From NCBI GenBank assembly GCA_964035545.1, contig OZ037766.1:286001-350000 (forward strand): DNA of 64,000 nucleotides, given 5' to 3'. Numbering within the stretch: the first letter of the stretch is position 1; each line of letters opens with the position of its first letter. The notes under the pieces were generated by a model that saw only the letters and a program-made list of their open reading frames with translations, had not been told where the DNA came from and searched no databases. Below are positions 55,501 to 64,000 of the stretch, piece by piece. This DNA comes from Bugula neritina (taxonomy: Eukaryota > Bryozoa > Gymnolaemata > Cheilostomatida > Bugulidae). A program made the translations under genes and the position numbers.

Positions 55501-58500
55501 TGTGTTACTACTCTACACCACATGTGTTACTACAGTACACCACATGTGTTACTACAGTACACTACATGTATTACTACACTACACTACATGTGTTACTACA
55601 CTACACTACATGTGTTACTACACTACACCACATGTGTTACTACAGTACACTACATGTATTACTACACTACACTACATGTGTTACTACACTACACTACATG
55701 TGTTACTACACTACACCACATGTGTTACTACATTACACCACATGTGTTACTACACTAGCTACAGACAGTCTACACATGCTCAGTGTGACACTAATGTGAC
55801 TGCAGGAGCTGAGTGACCCCGCTGGAGTCACGACAACCAGTCACACCCTCCTCTGTGACCAGACAGGACTCTCTATCAGCTCGCTGAGGTCGAGTCCTGA
55901 GAGACGCCCTTCCCCGCTGGCTGCCGGCAGCTACTCTCAGGCTATCAGCTCCGCCGTCTGTCAGCACCTGTTTGCTGAGCTCACCGAAGGCCAGACCTCA
56001 CTGACCAATCAGAGAGAGGAGTCACTGGAGAAGACGCTGGTGGTGGAGGAACCCCTTCCGGAACCTTCCCCGTCAGTCTGCAAGTCTGTCGCGGAGGAGA
56101 TTGTCCAATCAGAAGGAGGCATGCAGGTGGTCAGTCCGATACTGGAGTCACAGGCTATGAGCCCTCCAGGAGGGGCTTTACCTGCCCACCCTCTGGACAA
56201 GACGGAGATAGCGGCGGTTGGCAGAGACCTGAGTTGTGTGACGACCCCCGGTGTACCGGCGTGCGAGAGCTCCCAGATAGAGAAGTTCACATCTCCCACT
56301 GACTTCAACTGTCGGTACTTGAAATCTGTAGATATCAGTGATGGTTCGGTTGAGCTGGCAGCGACATCTACTAACTACAGGTGGGAAAACTCCTCAATAT
56401 TAGTGCAGCTCTGCTTACAGTAGAGTATACAGTGTAATATACTACTCACAGTATACAGTATAATATACTACTCACAGTACACAGTATAATATACTACTCA
56501 CAGTATACAGTATAATATACTACTCACAGTATACAGTATAATATACTACTCACAGTACACAGTATAATATACTACTCACAGTATACAGTATAATATACTA
56601 CTCACAGTATACAGTATAATATACTACTCACAGTATACAGTATAATATACTACTCACAGTATACAGTATAATATACTACTCACAGTATACAGTATAATAT
56701 ACTACTCACAGTACACAGTATAATATACTACTCACAGTATACAGTATAATATACTACTCACAGTATACAGTATAATATACTACTCACAGTATACAGTATA
56801 ATATACTACTCACAGTATACAGTATAATATACTACTCACAGTATACAGTATAATATACTACTCACAGTATACAGTATAATATACTACTCACAGTATACAG
56901 TATAATATACTACTCACAGTACACAGTATAATATACTACTCACAGTACACAGTATAATATACTACTCACAGTACACAGTATAATATACTACTCACAGTAT
57001 ACAGTATAATATACTACTCACAGTATACAGTATAATATACTACTCACAGTATACAGTATAATATACTACTCACAGTATACAGTATAATATACTACTCACA
57101 GTATACAGTATAATATACTACTCACAGTATACAGTATAATATACTACTCACAGTATACAGTATAATATACTACTCACAGTATACAGTATAATATACTACT
57201 CACAGTATACAGTATAATATACTACTCACAGTACACAGTATAATATACTACTCACAGTATACAGTATAATATACTACTCACAGTATACAGTATAATATAC
57301 TACTCACAGTATACAGTATAATATACTACTCACAGTATACAGTATAATATACTACTCACAGTATACAGTATAATATATATTTATTCAGGTCAAGGACAAA
57401 TCTGTGTAAGCCTGTGCTCTCTGACTTGACAGAAGTTGAGGAAGGGGGCGGGTTTAAACATACTCAAGTTCGAAATTGGCTGACTTCACAGTGTTCAGGA
57501 TGTAAGTACATCACCTGGTACAGTGTAAGTATATCACCTGGTACAGTGTAAATATATCACCTGGTACAGTGTAAGTATATCACCTGGTACAGTGTAAGTA
57601 CATCACCTGGTACAGTGTAAGTATATCACCTGGTACAGTGTAAGTATATCACCTGGTACAGTGTAAATATATCACCTGGTACAGTGTAAGTATATCACCT
57701 GGTATAGTGTAAGTACATCACCTGGTACAGTGTAAGTATACCATGTTGCAGCTGTCACGCAGTCCGAGGCCGTCACCATGTACAACCAGGTCACGCTGGA
57801 CTCAATGCATGCTCATACTCAGTGTAGATCTAACTCAATGACCACCACCTTTCATACTGTCCACAATGCCTTGTCTGATGACGTCACACTTCCTCCGGCT
57901 GACAAGTTGCTGCAAGTACCTGACAAGTTGCTGCAAGTACCTGGCAAGCTGAAGGTGCCTGGTGCACACTGCACTCTCACCAATACTAACGTCATTATAC
58001 CAGTTACCAACCTATCTAACAGGTTAGACTGTGTTTGTATTCTGTATACACGCTAATGTAGTCAGTAACTCTATGTTGTGTCTGTTAGTATGCTGTACTT
58101 ACTGACAGGTGGTGTCAGGTGCTTGTTATATTACTCTGTCAACTCTGAGACTATACTATGCTTGCTGACAGGTGGTGTCAGGTGCTTGTTATATTACTCT
58201 GTCACCTCTGAGACTACACTATGCTTGCTGACAGGTGGTGTCAGGTGCTTGTTATATTACTCTGTCACCTCGGAGACTACACTATGCTTGCTGACAGGTG
58301 GTGTCAGGTGCTTGTTATATTACTCTGTCACCTCTGAGACTATACTATGCTTGCTGACAGGTGGTGTCAGGTGCTTGTTATATTACTCTGTCACCTCTGA
58401 GACTACACTATGCTTGCTGACAGGTGGTGTCAGGTGCTTGTTATATTACTCTGTCACCTCTGAGACTATACTATGCTTGCTGACAGGTGGTGTCAGGTGG

Positions 58501-61500
58501 CTGTCTCCCTAAAGAATCACCAGATAGATGGAATCTCACCTGCTACAAGCTGTCTCTTCATCAGAACGTCTGACTCACTCATAAGACCGTCGGCCACCTC
58601 ATCCTTATCTGTGAGTTGGCAGCTGCCGTGTGTCTATTACTCGTATGTCTTATTCTACTCTCTAGTCAGTAGTCAGTAGAGAGTGTTCACTGTGTACTAC
58701 TCTGTAGGTGTGGTGGTAGTCAGTAGAGAGAGTGTACTACTCTGTAGGTGTGGTGGTAGTCAGTAGAGAGTTCACTGTGTACTACTCTGTAGGTGTGGTG
58801 GTAGTCAGTAGAGAGTGTGTACTACTCTGTAGGTGTGGTGGTAGTCAGTAGAGAGTTCACTGTGTACTACTCTGTAGGTGTGGTGGTAGTCAGTAGAGAG
58901 TGTGTACTACTCTGTAGGTGTGGTGGTAGTCAGTAGAGAGTTCACTGTGTACTACTCTGTAGGTGTGGTGGTAGTCAGTAGAGAGAGAGTTCACTGTGTA
59001 CTACTCTGTAGGTGTGGTGGTAGTCAGTAGAGAGTTCACTGTGTACTACTCTGTAGGTGTGGTGGTAGTCAGTAGAGAGTTCACTGTGTACTACTCTGTA
59101 GGTGTGGTGGTAGTCAGTAGAGAGTGTTCACTGTGTACTACTCTGTAGGTGTGGTGGTAGTCAGTAGAGAGAGAGTTCACTGTGTACTACTCTGTAGGTG
59201 TGGTGGTAGTCAGTAGAGAGTTCACTGTGTACTACTCTGTAGGTGTGGTGGTAGTCAGTAGAGAGTGTGTACTACTCTGTAGGTGTGGTGGTAGTCAGTA
59301 GAGAGTTCACTGTGTACTACTCTGTAGGTGTGGTGGTAGTCAGTAGAGAGTGTTCACTGTGTACTACTCTGTAGGTGTGGTGGTAGTCAGTAGAGAGTGT
59401 TCACTGTGTACTACTCTGTAGGTGTGGTGGTAGTCAGTAGAGAGTGTGTACTACTCTGTAGGTGTGGTGGTAGTCAGTAGAGAGAGTGTACTACTCTGTA
59501 GGTGTGGTGGTAGTCAGTAGAGAGTTCACTGTGTACTACTCTGTAGGTGTGGTGGTAGTCAGTAGAGAGAGTGTACTACTCTGTAGGTGTGGTGGTAGTC
59601 AGTAGAGAGTGTGTACTACTCTGTAGGTGTGGTAGTAGTCAGTAGAGAGTTCACTGTGTACTACTCTGTAGGTGTGGTGGTAGTCAGTAGAGAGTTCACT
59701 GTGTACTACTCTGTAGGTGTGGTGGTAGTCAGTAGAGAGAGTGTACTACTCTGTAGGTGTGGTGGTAGTCAGTAGAGAGAGTTCACTGTGTACTACTCTG
59801 TAGGTGTGGTGGTAGTCAGTAGAGAGTGTGTACTACTCTGTAGGTGTGGTGGTAGTCAGTAGAGTGTTCACTGTGTACTACTCTGTAGGTGTGGTGGTAG
59901 TCAGTAGAGAGAGTGTACTACTCTGTAGGTGTGGTGGTAGTCAGTAGAGAGAGTTCACTGTGTACTACTCTGTAGGTGTGGTGGTAGTCAGTAGAGAGAG
60001 TTCACTGTGTACTACTCTGTAGGTGTGGTGGTAGTCAGTAGAGAGTTCACTGTGTACTACTCTGTAGGTGTGGTGGTAGTCAGTAGAGAGTGTGTACTAC
60101 TCTGTAGGTGTGGTGGTAGTCAGTAGAGAGTGTTCACTGTGTACTACTCTGTAGGTGTGGTGGTAGTCAGTAGAGAGAGTGTACTACTCTGTAGGTGTGG
60201 TGGTAGTCAGTAGAGAGAGTGTACTACTCTGTAGGTGTGGTGGTAGTCAGTAGAGAGAGTTCACTGTGTACTACTCTGTAGGTGTGGTGGTAGTCAGTAG
60301 AGAGTGTTCACTGTGTACTACTCTGTAGGTGTGGTGGTAGTCAGTAGAGAGTGTTCACTGTGTACTACTCTGTAGGTGTGGTGGTAGTCAGTAGAGAGTT
60401 CACTGTGTACTACTCTGTAGGTGTGGTGGTAGTCAGTAGAGAGTGTGTACTACTCTGTAGGTGTGGTGGTAGTCAGTAGAGAGTGTTCACTGTGTACTAC
60501 TCTGTAGGTGTGGTGGTAGTCAGTAGAGAGTTCACTGTGTACTACTCTGTAGGTGTGGTGGTAGTCAGTAGAGAGTGTGTACTACTCTGTAGGTGTGGTG
60601 GTAGTCAGTAGAGAGTTCACTGTGTACTACTCTGTAGGTGTGGTGGTAGTCAGTAGAGAGTGTTCACTGTGTACTACTCTGTAGGTGTGGTGGTAGTCAG
60701 TAGAGAGTTCACTGTGTACTACTCTGTAGGTGTGGTGGTAGTCAGTAGAGAGTGTTCACTGTGTACTACTCTGTAGGTGTGGTGGTAGTCAGTAGAGAGT
60801 GTTCACTGTGTACTACTCTGTAGGTGTGGTGGTAGTCAGTAGAGAGTGTGTACTACTCTGTAGGTGTGGTGGTAGTCAGTAGAGAGAGTGTACTACTCTG
60901 TAGGTGTGGTGGTAGTCAGTAGAGAGTTCACTGTGTACTACTCTGTAGGTGTGGTGGTAGTCAGTAGAGAGAGTGTACTACTCTGTAGGTGTGGTGGTAG
61001 TCAGTAGAGAGTGTGTACTACTCTGTAGGTGTGGTAGTAGTCAGTAGAGAGTTCACTGTGTACTACTCTGTAGGTGTGGTGGTAGTCAGTAGAGAGTTCA
61101 CTGTGTACTACTCTGTAGGTGTGGTGGTAGTCAGTAGAGAGAGTGTACTACTCTGTAGGTGTGGTGGTAGTCAGTAGAGAGAGTTCACTGTGTACTACTC
61201 TGTAGGTGTGGTGGTAGTCAGTAGAGAGTGTGTACTACTCTGTAGGTGTGGTGGTAGTCAGTAGAGTGTTCACTGTGTACTACTCTGTAGGTGTGGTGGT
61301 AGTCAGTAGAGAGAGTGTACTACTCTGTAGGTGTGGTGGTAGTCAGTAGAGAGTGTGTACTGTGTACTACTCTGTAGGTGTGGTGGTAGTCAGTAGAGAG
61401 AGTTCACTGTGTACTACTCTGTAGGTGTGGTGGTAGTCAGTAGAGAGAGTTCACTGTGTACTACTCTGTAGGTGTGGTGGTAGTCAGTAGAGAGTTCACT

Positions 61501-64000
61501 GTGTACTACTCTGTAGGTGTGGTGGTAGTCAGTAGAGAGTGTGTACTACTCTGTAGGTGTGGTGGTAGTCAGTAGAGAGTGTTCACTGTGTACTACTCTG
61601 TAGGTGTGGTGGTAGTCAGTAGAGAGAGTGTACTACTCTGTAGGTGTGGTGGTAGTCAGTAGAGAGAGTGTACTACTCTGTAGGTGTGGTGGTAGTCAGT
61701 AGAGAGAGTTCACTGTGTACTACTCTGTAGGTGTGGTGGTAGTCAGTAGAGAGTGTTCACTGTGTACTACTCTGTAGGTGTGGTGGTAGTCAGTAGAGAG
61801 TGTTCACTGTGTACTACTCTGTAGGTGTGGTGGTAGTCAGTAGAGAGTTCACTGTGTACTACTCTGTAGGTGTGGTGGTAGTCAGTAGAGAGTGTGTACT
61901 ACTCTGTAGGTGTGGTGGTAGTCAGTAGAGAGTGTTCACTGTGTACTACTCTGTAGGTGTGGTGGTAGTCAGTAGAGAGTTCACTGTGTACTACTCTGTA
62001 GGTGTGGTGGTAGTCAGTAGAGAGAGTTCACTGTGTACTACTCTGTAGGTGTGGTGGTAGTCAGTAGAGAGAGTGTACTACTCTGTAGGTGTGGTGGTAG
62101 TCAGTAGAGAGTGTGTGTACTGTGTACTACTCTGTAGGTGTGGTGGTAGTCAGTAGAGAGAGTGTACTACTCTGTAGGTGTGGTGGTAGTCAGTAGAGAG
62201 TGTGTACTACTCTGTAGGTGTGGTGGTAGTCAGTAGAGAGTGTTCACTGTGTACTACTCTGTAGGTGTGGTGGTAGTCAGTAGAGAGTTCACTGTGTACT
62301 ACTCTGTAGGTGTGGTGGTAGTCAGTAGAGAGAGTTCACTGTGTACTACTCTGTAGGTGTGGTGGTAGTCAGTAGAGAGAGTGTACTACTCTGTAGGTGT
62401 GGTGGTAGTCAGTAGAGAGTGTGTGTACTGTGTACTACTCTGTAGGTGTGGTGGTAGTCAGTAGAGAGAGTGTACTACTCTGTAGGTGTGGTGGTAGTCA
62501 GTAGAGAGTGTACTACTCTGTAGGTGTGGTGGTAGTCAGTAGAGAGAGTGTACTGTGTACTACTCTGTAGGTGTGGTGGTAGTCAGTAGAGAGTGTGTAC
62601 TACTCTGTAGGTGTGGCTAAACACGGCCTTAGCTGGGCTCCATGAGGTCGACATACAGATCAGTGTGGAGGGGGAGGTGTGTGACCCAGCCGTATGTGCT
62701 CTGTCCATCAACATGGAGGTCCCAAGACTGGAGGTTTGTGACTTATTATACTATACTGTATACTATGTATTACTATACTATATACTTTGTGTTACTATAC
62801 TGTATACTATGTATTACTATACTGTATACTCTGTACTACTATACCATATACTCTGTACAATTATACCGTATACTCTGCACTACTATACTGTATACTATGT
62901 ATTACTATACCGTATACTGTGTATTACTATACTGTATACTGTGTATTACTATACTGTATACTCTGTATTACTATACTGTATACTCTGTACTACTACACCG
63001 TATACTGTGTATTACTATACCGTATTACTTTAGCTGGTAGACAACCAGGACAATATCCTCGACTTTGGACCTCTCGGATTCGGACAGACTAAAACCGTAC
63101 CGCTGACTATAAAGAACACCTCAAATATCCACCTTGCTGCTCTACTCAAAGTTGTTCAGGTATTTCTCACTCTCCTACTAGGTTTTCTAGAGGTCATGAC
63201 CTCTGTGACCTCTAGCAGCGTGCTGCGGATTGATTGAGGTCAGTGAGATGTTATGTCATGAGTATACGTTATATATCAGTTAGTAGTGTAGACACCTGCC
63301 AGCTGACACCTGCTGACACCATGTCTCCATGTTGCAGGACACCCACAGCAGGTGTAAGTTGAGTCTAGACTCCAAGACCGACACTCACAGCACTAGGGGA
63401 GACGACTCCTCTCACAACCTCAGTCTGGAAACACAACTCCAAGCGAATGAAACTCAAACAGTATTGGTGACTCTCAGGGCCCCCGACACTCGTGGTCCAG
63501 GTGCGTGTCTTGTATGTAGTGGGCTGCTGTCGACTGCTGAGCAGGTCAAAGGTCATCGGAGTCATCGTTGGAAGATGTAATAGTCAAACTGATACTAAAC
63601 TATAACACACACTCGGCATACTGTTTACCTTGAACTTCTGTATTATCTTATCTGTGGACTCTGAGGTCACATGACTTGTATAAGTTGTGACATGACTCCG
63701 TCTCTGTAGATGGTTCACCGGAGCTTCTCGGCAGCAGGATTGACATCTGTCAGGTCAGCGCTGTCAGTCGTGACCCTCTGCTCACAGTCAACGCAACATG
63801 TCTGTGCGGGTACGCTAGCATACAGTTCCCTACCCAGTACCACGTGAGTATCTCGGGCTATTTTACTCATTCAGGTGTATGACAACTCCCTGTTTACTCA
63901 TTCATATGTATGACAACTCCTTGTTTACTCATTCAGATGTACGACATGTGGTGTGAGGCCAACAGCCAGGCTGAAGAGGAAGTGCCGCTGAGGAATTGTG
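46548..64000 (+). CDS. CEP192: CEP192/SPD-2-like centrosomal protein (3' end outside window)
   Basis: Sixteen exons join in phase: 46548-46645, 51837-51877, 52016-52078, 53015-53854, 54745-54877, 55060-55178, 55275-55402, 55806-56380, 57389-57501, 57752-58022, 58487-58610, 62611-62733, 63034-63159, 63338-63500, 63710-63843 and 63937 to the edge. The start MEDEGNTGTPQK follows an AG, so an untranslated exon upstream is likely. The N-terminal half is low-complexity, rich in Ser, Pro and acidic residues. From exon 10 the order of motifs (RWCQV, IRPSAT, then ILDFGPLGFGQTKTVPLTI) corresponds to human CEP192 around its ASH (ASPM-SPD-2-Hydin) segments (RWLQV, IIRPHAT, VLDFGDLTYGGWKALPL). CEP192 recruits PLK and Aurora kinases and pericentriolar material to build centrosomes. 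Most introns hold minisatellites, and an LTR element lies in intron 1. Distant from vertebrate CEP192 outside the motifs, so the family call is moderately sure. Confidence 0.75.
46675..46850. repeat. 21-bp minisatellite in CEP192-like intron 1
   Basis: About eight units of CAGTCTGTCACATCTCATAT plus one base, with CATCACAT variants. It starts about 30 bp after the donor of the first visible exon. Confidence 0.9.
47057..47061. repeat. Target-site duplication GTGTC (left)
   Basis: GTGTC directly abuts the left LTR; the matching copy lies at 51750-51754 directly after the right LTR. Confidence 0.9.
47062..47322 (-). repeat. 3' LTR of the Gypsy element
   Basis: 261 bp, apparently identical to 51489-51749. 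On the minus strand it begins TGTAGTATAATG and ends CATTACA, and it contains an AATAAA and a TTTATATA box. The short open frames across the LTRs are not genes. Confidence 0.95.
47519..51454 (-). CDS. Gag-Pol polyprotein of the Ty3/Gypsy retrotransposon
   Basis: One uninterrupted 1,311-codon frame, with no frameshift between gag and pol. The order is Gag; two CCHC zinc knuckles (C209, C212, H216, C221 and C228, C231, H236, C241); an aspartic protease DTG at 304-306; reverse transcriptase with YIDD at 580-583; RNase H (acidic residues near 729, 766 and 792, and IADMLSR); integrase with HHCC zinc ligands (H946, H949, C979, C982) and a DD35E triad (D1010, D1063, E1099). Protease, RT, RNase H and integrase in this order define Ty3/Gypsy (Metaviridae) rather than Copia elements. 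No env-like frame follows. The start is the first ATG after the primer-binding site, with a 34-bp leader. All catalytic motifs are intact, so the element may be active. Confidence 0.97.
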   Translation of the reverse strand: MATRAPSSFDFTNPSGWGEWIRRYGRYHNVTKMSKEADDLQIDSLLYTMGEAAEDIFIQLPLTNDDRKKYDKVKEAFDTYFKPRTNKAHHIVQFNGRTQEPNENNEEYIRALYSLAQHCEFGNAVNDNIKYRLLTGMKDKALSIELQQLTEDQLTLENVSQRMRAKEIIQRNLASAAPEQPADVDAIRKKDYSNNFQPKKHTMDIINNCHSCGSSHRRRHCPAYGKSCNKCGKFNHFAKVCRSKAITKSTTNAVQVPDATTDVNEEPCMFNVELCSNVKLNACNSSVWFENFVFGKTKVAMKVDTGAQVNVLTRDIFENLDVSRELRKAGTRLTGYTGHVIPVDGVVELPFSFRGKTYKSEFYVTTAKNTPLLGLPTIKELGLIGIDQVEQVDTDSSKLIVEEFKDVFKGFGKLDIEHHITLRPEAKPVVCNVRPVPINVKPKLKAELDRLEKLEIIQKCNEPSDWVSPIVVAEKPNNQIRLCLDPRLLNKEIMREYYKLPTTTEIYSRIGQSKFFSTLDATNGFHQIPLDVESCKLTTFITPYGRYNYKRLPFGLNSSAEVFHKTMCQKLGDIEGIEIYIDDLLIHAPTKEIHDRRLREVLLRCREINLKLNPEKCAIGRQVVNFLGHEISGDGILPKRNRAKAIQEMLTPTCKNDVQRFLGFVNYMGKFCPDLANETQPLRQLLKKNTTFIWEKAHNNAFVKIKQLVSNAPLLMHFNSDEEITLQVDASSFSLGAVLMQKGQPVEFAAKSLTDTQKRYAQIEKELLAVLFGCRKFHYYVYGGSKFFVQTDHKPLLGIVEKNIEDTNPRIRRMLLELMSYDFKLVYKKGNEMYIADMLSRASYPDIDTSVNVAEFDPMNKLPEMIFCSDQAKAEYKQAVLSDRELQALKLLVINGWPPYRKSCSFVGRKYWLWRNEIGICDEFLFVGSKLIVPMSKQTEILQKLHKSHQGIVKTKALAKTAVFWPGINNQIEEMIQSCVQCRENIEQQCRQPMMASEIPKYPFHTVAADLFSLDGNDFMLIVDYFIKWLIIEPLKTTTSSSVIQCFEKTFADFGVACVLRSDNGPQFTSQQFKIFLNEQGIEHLTSSPGYPQSNGCAERYVRTAKALLKKCKAEGKTFYGGLRNLRNTPISDKIPSPAVLLQGRVLPDTLPRDLKTLFPNSYDKQIIQNEFEIVKSTQKLNYDRHAKSELSVLKPGQRVRAKINDKWILGKIQKQDLTGPRSYWVVTNENKLYRRTRGDITLTNEPQQISTPVLPPMHRSIPAVPGPPIDQADDSNSSQSENSSNVNPPGAYRTQRGRLVRKPERLGYDM
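51489..51749 (-). repeat. 5' LTR of the Gypsy element
   Basis: 261 bp, upstream of gag on the minus strand. It is followed on that strand by the tRNA-Leu type primer-binding site. Confidence 0.95.
51750..51754. repeat. Target-site duplication GTGTC (right)
   Basis: Second copy of the 5-bp duplication, continuing into intron 1 of the host gene. Confidence 0.9.
52490..52965. repeat. 14-bp minisatellite in CEP192-like intron 3
   Basis: About 34 units of GGTAATATATCTAT with ATAGTAATATATCT variants. It is AT-rich and ends about 50 bp before the exon 4 acceptor. Confidence 0.92.
53325..53465 (+). repeat. 15-bp coding repeat (LPVSS) in exon 4
   Basis: About nine in-frame units of CTTCCTGTTAGCTCA encode LPVSS repeats, with variants LPVHS and PSVSS. 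It lies inside the low-complexity N-terminal half of the CEP192-like protein. Confidence 0.9.
53878..54328. repeat. 37-bp minisatellite in CEP192-like intron 4
   Basis: About twelve units containing TATATCAGCTAGTAGAGTAT. It begins about 20 bp after the exon 4 donor. Confidence 0.93.
54880..55022. repeat. 27-bp minisatellite in CEP192-like intron 5
   Basis: About five units containing TATACTTGCGAGCAGTTCAT. The first unit starts on the exon 5 donor itself (GTGAGTTCTAAACTTGC); later units have TTGAGTTCT or TTGAGCTCT in its place, so the GT is not repeated. Confidence 0.9.
55081..55146 (+). repeat. 18-bp coding repeat (NTSAAL) in exon 6
   Basis: Three to four in-frame units of AACACGTCTGCTGCTCTC encode NTSAAL, inside exon 6 of the CEP192-like gene. 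Confidence 0.8.
55410..55755. repeat. 22-bp minisatellite in CEP192-like intron 7
   Basis: About 16 units containing ACATGTGTTACTACACTACA, starting within 10 bp of the exon 7 donor. It creates long Tyr- and Thr-rich spurious frames in all three plus-strand frames. Confidence 0.93.
56425..57376. repeat. 26-bp minisatellite in CEP192-like intron 8
   Basis: About 36 highly uniform units containing ACAGTATAATATACTACTCA, with ACAGTACACAG variants. It ends about 12 bp before the exon 9 acceptor. Confidence 0.95.
57502..57740. repeat. 23-bp donor-bearing minisatellite in CEP192-like intron 9
   Basis: About ten units at a 23-bp period beginning with the exon 9 donor itself (GGAT/GTAAGT at 57502). 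Most later units (57525, 57571 and on) carry a perfect GTAAGT; a few have GTAAAT. The rest of the unit reads ATATCACCTGGTACAGT. Confidence 0.93.
58102..58490. repeat. 63-bp acceptor-bearing minisatellite in CEP192-like intron 10
   Basis: CTGACAG recurs exactly every 63 bp at 58102, 58165, 58228, 58291, 58354, 58417 and 58480. The last is the true acceptor of exon 11. Each earlier unit duplicates that acceptor and about the first 14 bases of the exon (GTGGTGTCAGGTG) before diverging. Because 63 is divisible by three, a long repetitive open frame runs through it, in a frame other than that of the exon. Confidence 0.95.
58660..62610. repeat. Giant acceptor-bearing minisatellite in CEP192-like intron 11
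   Basis: About 3.9 kb of tandem units of roughly 36-49 bp. A constant core (TACTACTCTGTAGGTGTGG, then TGGTAGTCAGTAGAGAG) is joined by variable linkers (TGTG, AGTG, TTCACTGTG, TGTTCACTGTG and others). The core contains CTCTGTAG/GTGTGG, which is the exon 12 acceptor plus the first six exon bases; the true site at 62610/62611 is the last unit. I estimate 90-100 units. Confidence 0.96.
62745..63025. repeat. 22-bp minisatellite in CEP192-like intron 12
   Basis: About 13 units containing TATTACTATACTGTATACT with many single-base variants. It starts about 12 bp after the exon 12 donor and ends just before the exon 13 acceptor. Confidence 0.9.
63864..63946. repeat. 31-bp acceptor-bearing triplication before exon 16
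   Basis: TACTCATTCA recurs at 63864, 63895 and 63926 with a 31-bp period. The third copy is the true acceptor (ATTCAG/ATGTACGACA); the first reads ATTCAG/GTGTATGACA and the second ATTCAT/ATGTATGACA. So the splice site and the first ten exon bases have been duplicated twice. Confidence 0.85.

Noticed and set aside
55250-55816. Tyr/Thr/Leu-rich frames in the 22-bp arrays (also 62611-63092)
   Set aside because: The same repetitive composition appears in all three frames, as expected from a tandem repeat without stops. Real exons 7 and 12 are contained in part of these frames and end at GT donors before the repeat.
58078-58512. 144-codon repetitive frame LLTGGVRCLLYYSV
   Set aside because: It is the 63-bp array read in a frame different from that of exon 11. 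The exon continues in another frame that matches CEP192.

Overview
This is a eukaryotic, almost certainly animal, genomic window: AT-rich, with spliced genes, short GT-AG introns, a TRIM-family gene group, a MAPKAPK2/3-type kinase, a CEP192/SPD-2-type centrosome gene and a Ty3/Gypsy LTR retrotransposon. The compact introns and the TRIM expansion suggest an early-branching invertebrate such as a sponge, but the sequence alone does not fix the species. There are no bacterial features, CRISPR arrays, rRNAs or tRNAs that I can support.

Region A (1 to about 44,900) is a tandem triplication of a unit of roughly 14-16 kb. Each unit carries, left to right, an unresolved conserved block, a 38-bp minisatellite, a MAPKAPK2/3-like kinase on the plus strand, and a seven-exon TRIM gene on the minus strand; the two genes converge tail to tail. 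Unit 1 is cut at its left edge by the window. All three TRIM genes have intact, phase-consistent exons (624, 622 and 624 codons). The kinases have decayed differently: copy 1 has an in-frame stop, a lost activation-loop threonine and an APE to VPE change; copy 2 is intact over the exons visible; copy 3 has DFG changed to DLG and a deletion of one whole in-frame regulatory exon. No glycine-loop (N-lobe) exon was recognised for any copy. The TRIM copies are mosaics, with the RING exon grouping 1+3 against 2 and exon 5 grouping 2+3 against 1.

Region B (about 44,900 to 64,000) holds the first 16 recognisable coding exons of one plus-strand gene, matched to CEP192/SPD-2 by its C-terminal ASH-type segments; it runs off the window. 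An LTR retrotransposon with apparently identical LTRs and a perfect 5-bp target duplication lies antisense in its first visible intron. Most introns carry their own private minisatellite. In several, the repeat unit contains the intron's own splice site: the 3' site before exons 11, 12 and 16, and the 5' site after exon 9. This makes long arrays of decoy splice sites; the roughly 3.9-kb array before exon 12 has about 90-100 acceptor copies, most of which read into a stop within four codons. I regard this as the most unusual signal in the window.

All exon boundaries were derived by reading GT-AG junctions and checking that codon phase carries through every joint. No database search or alignment program was run.
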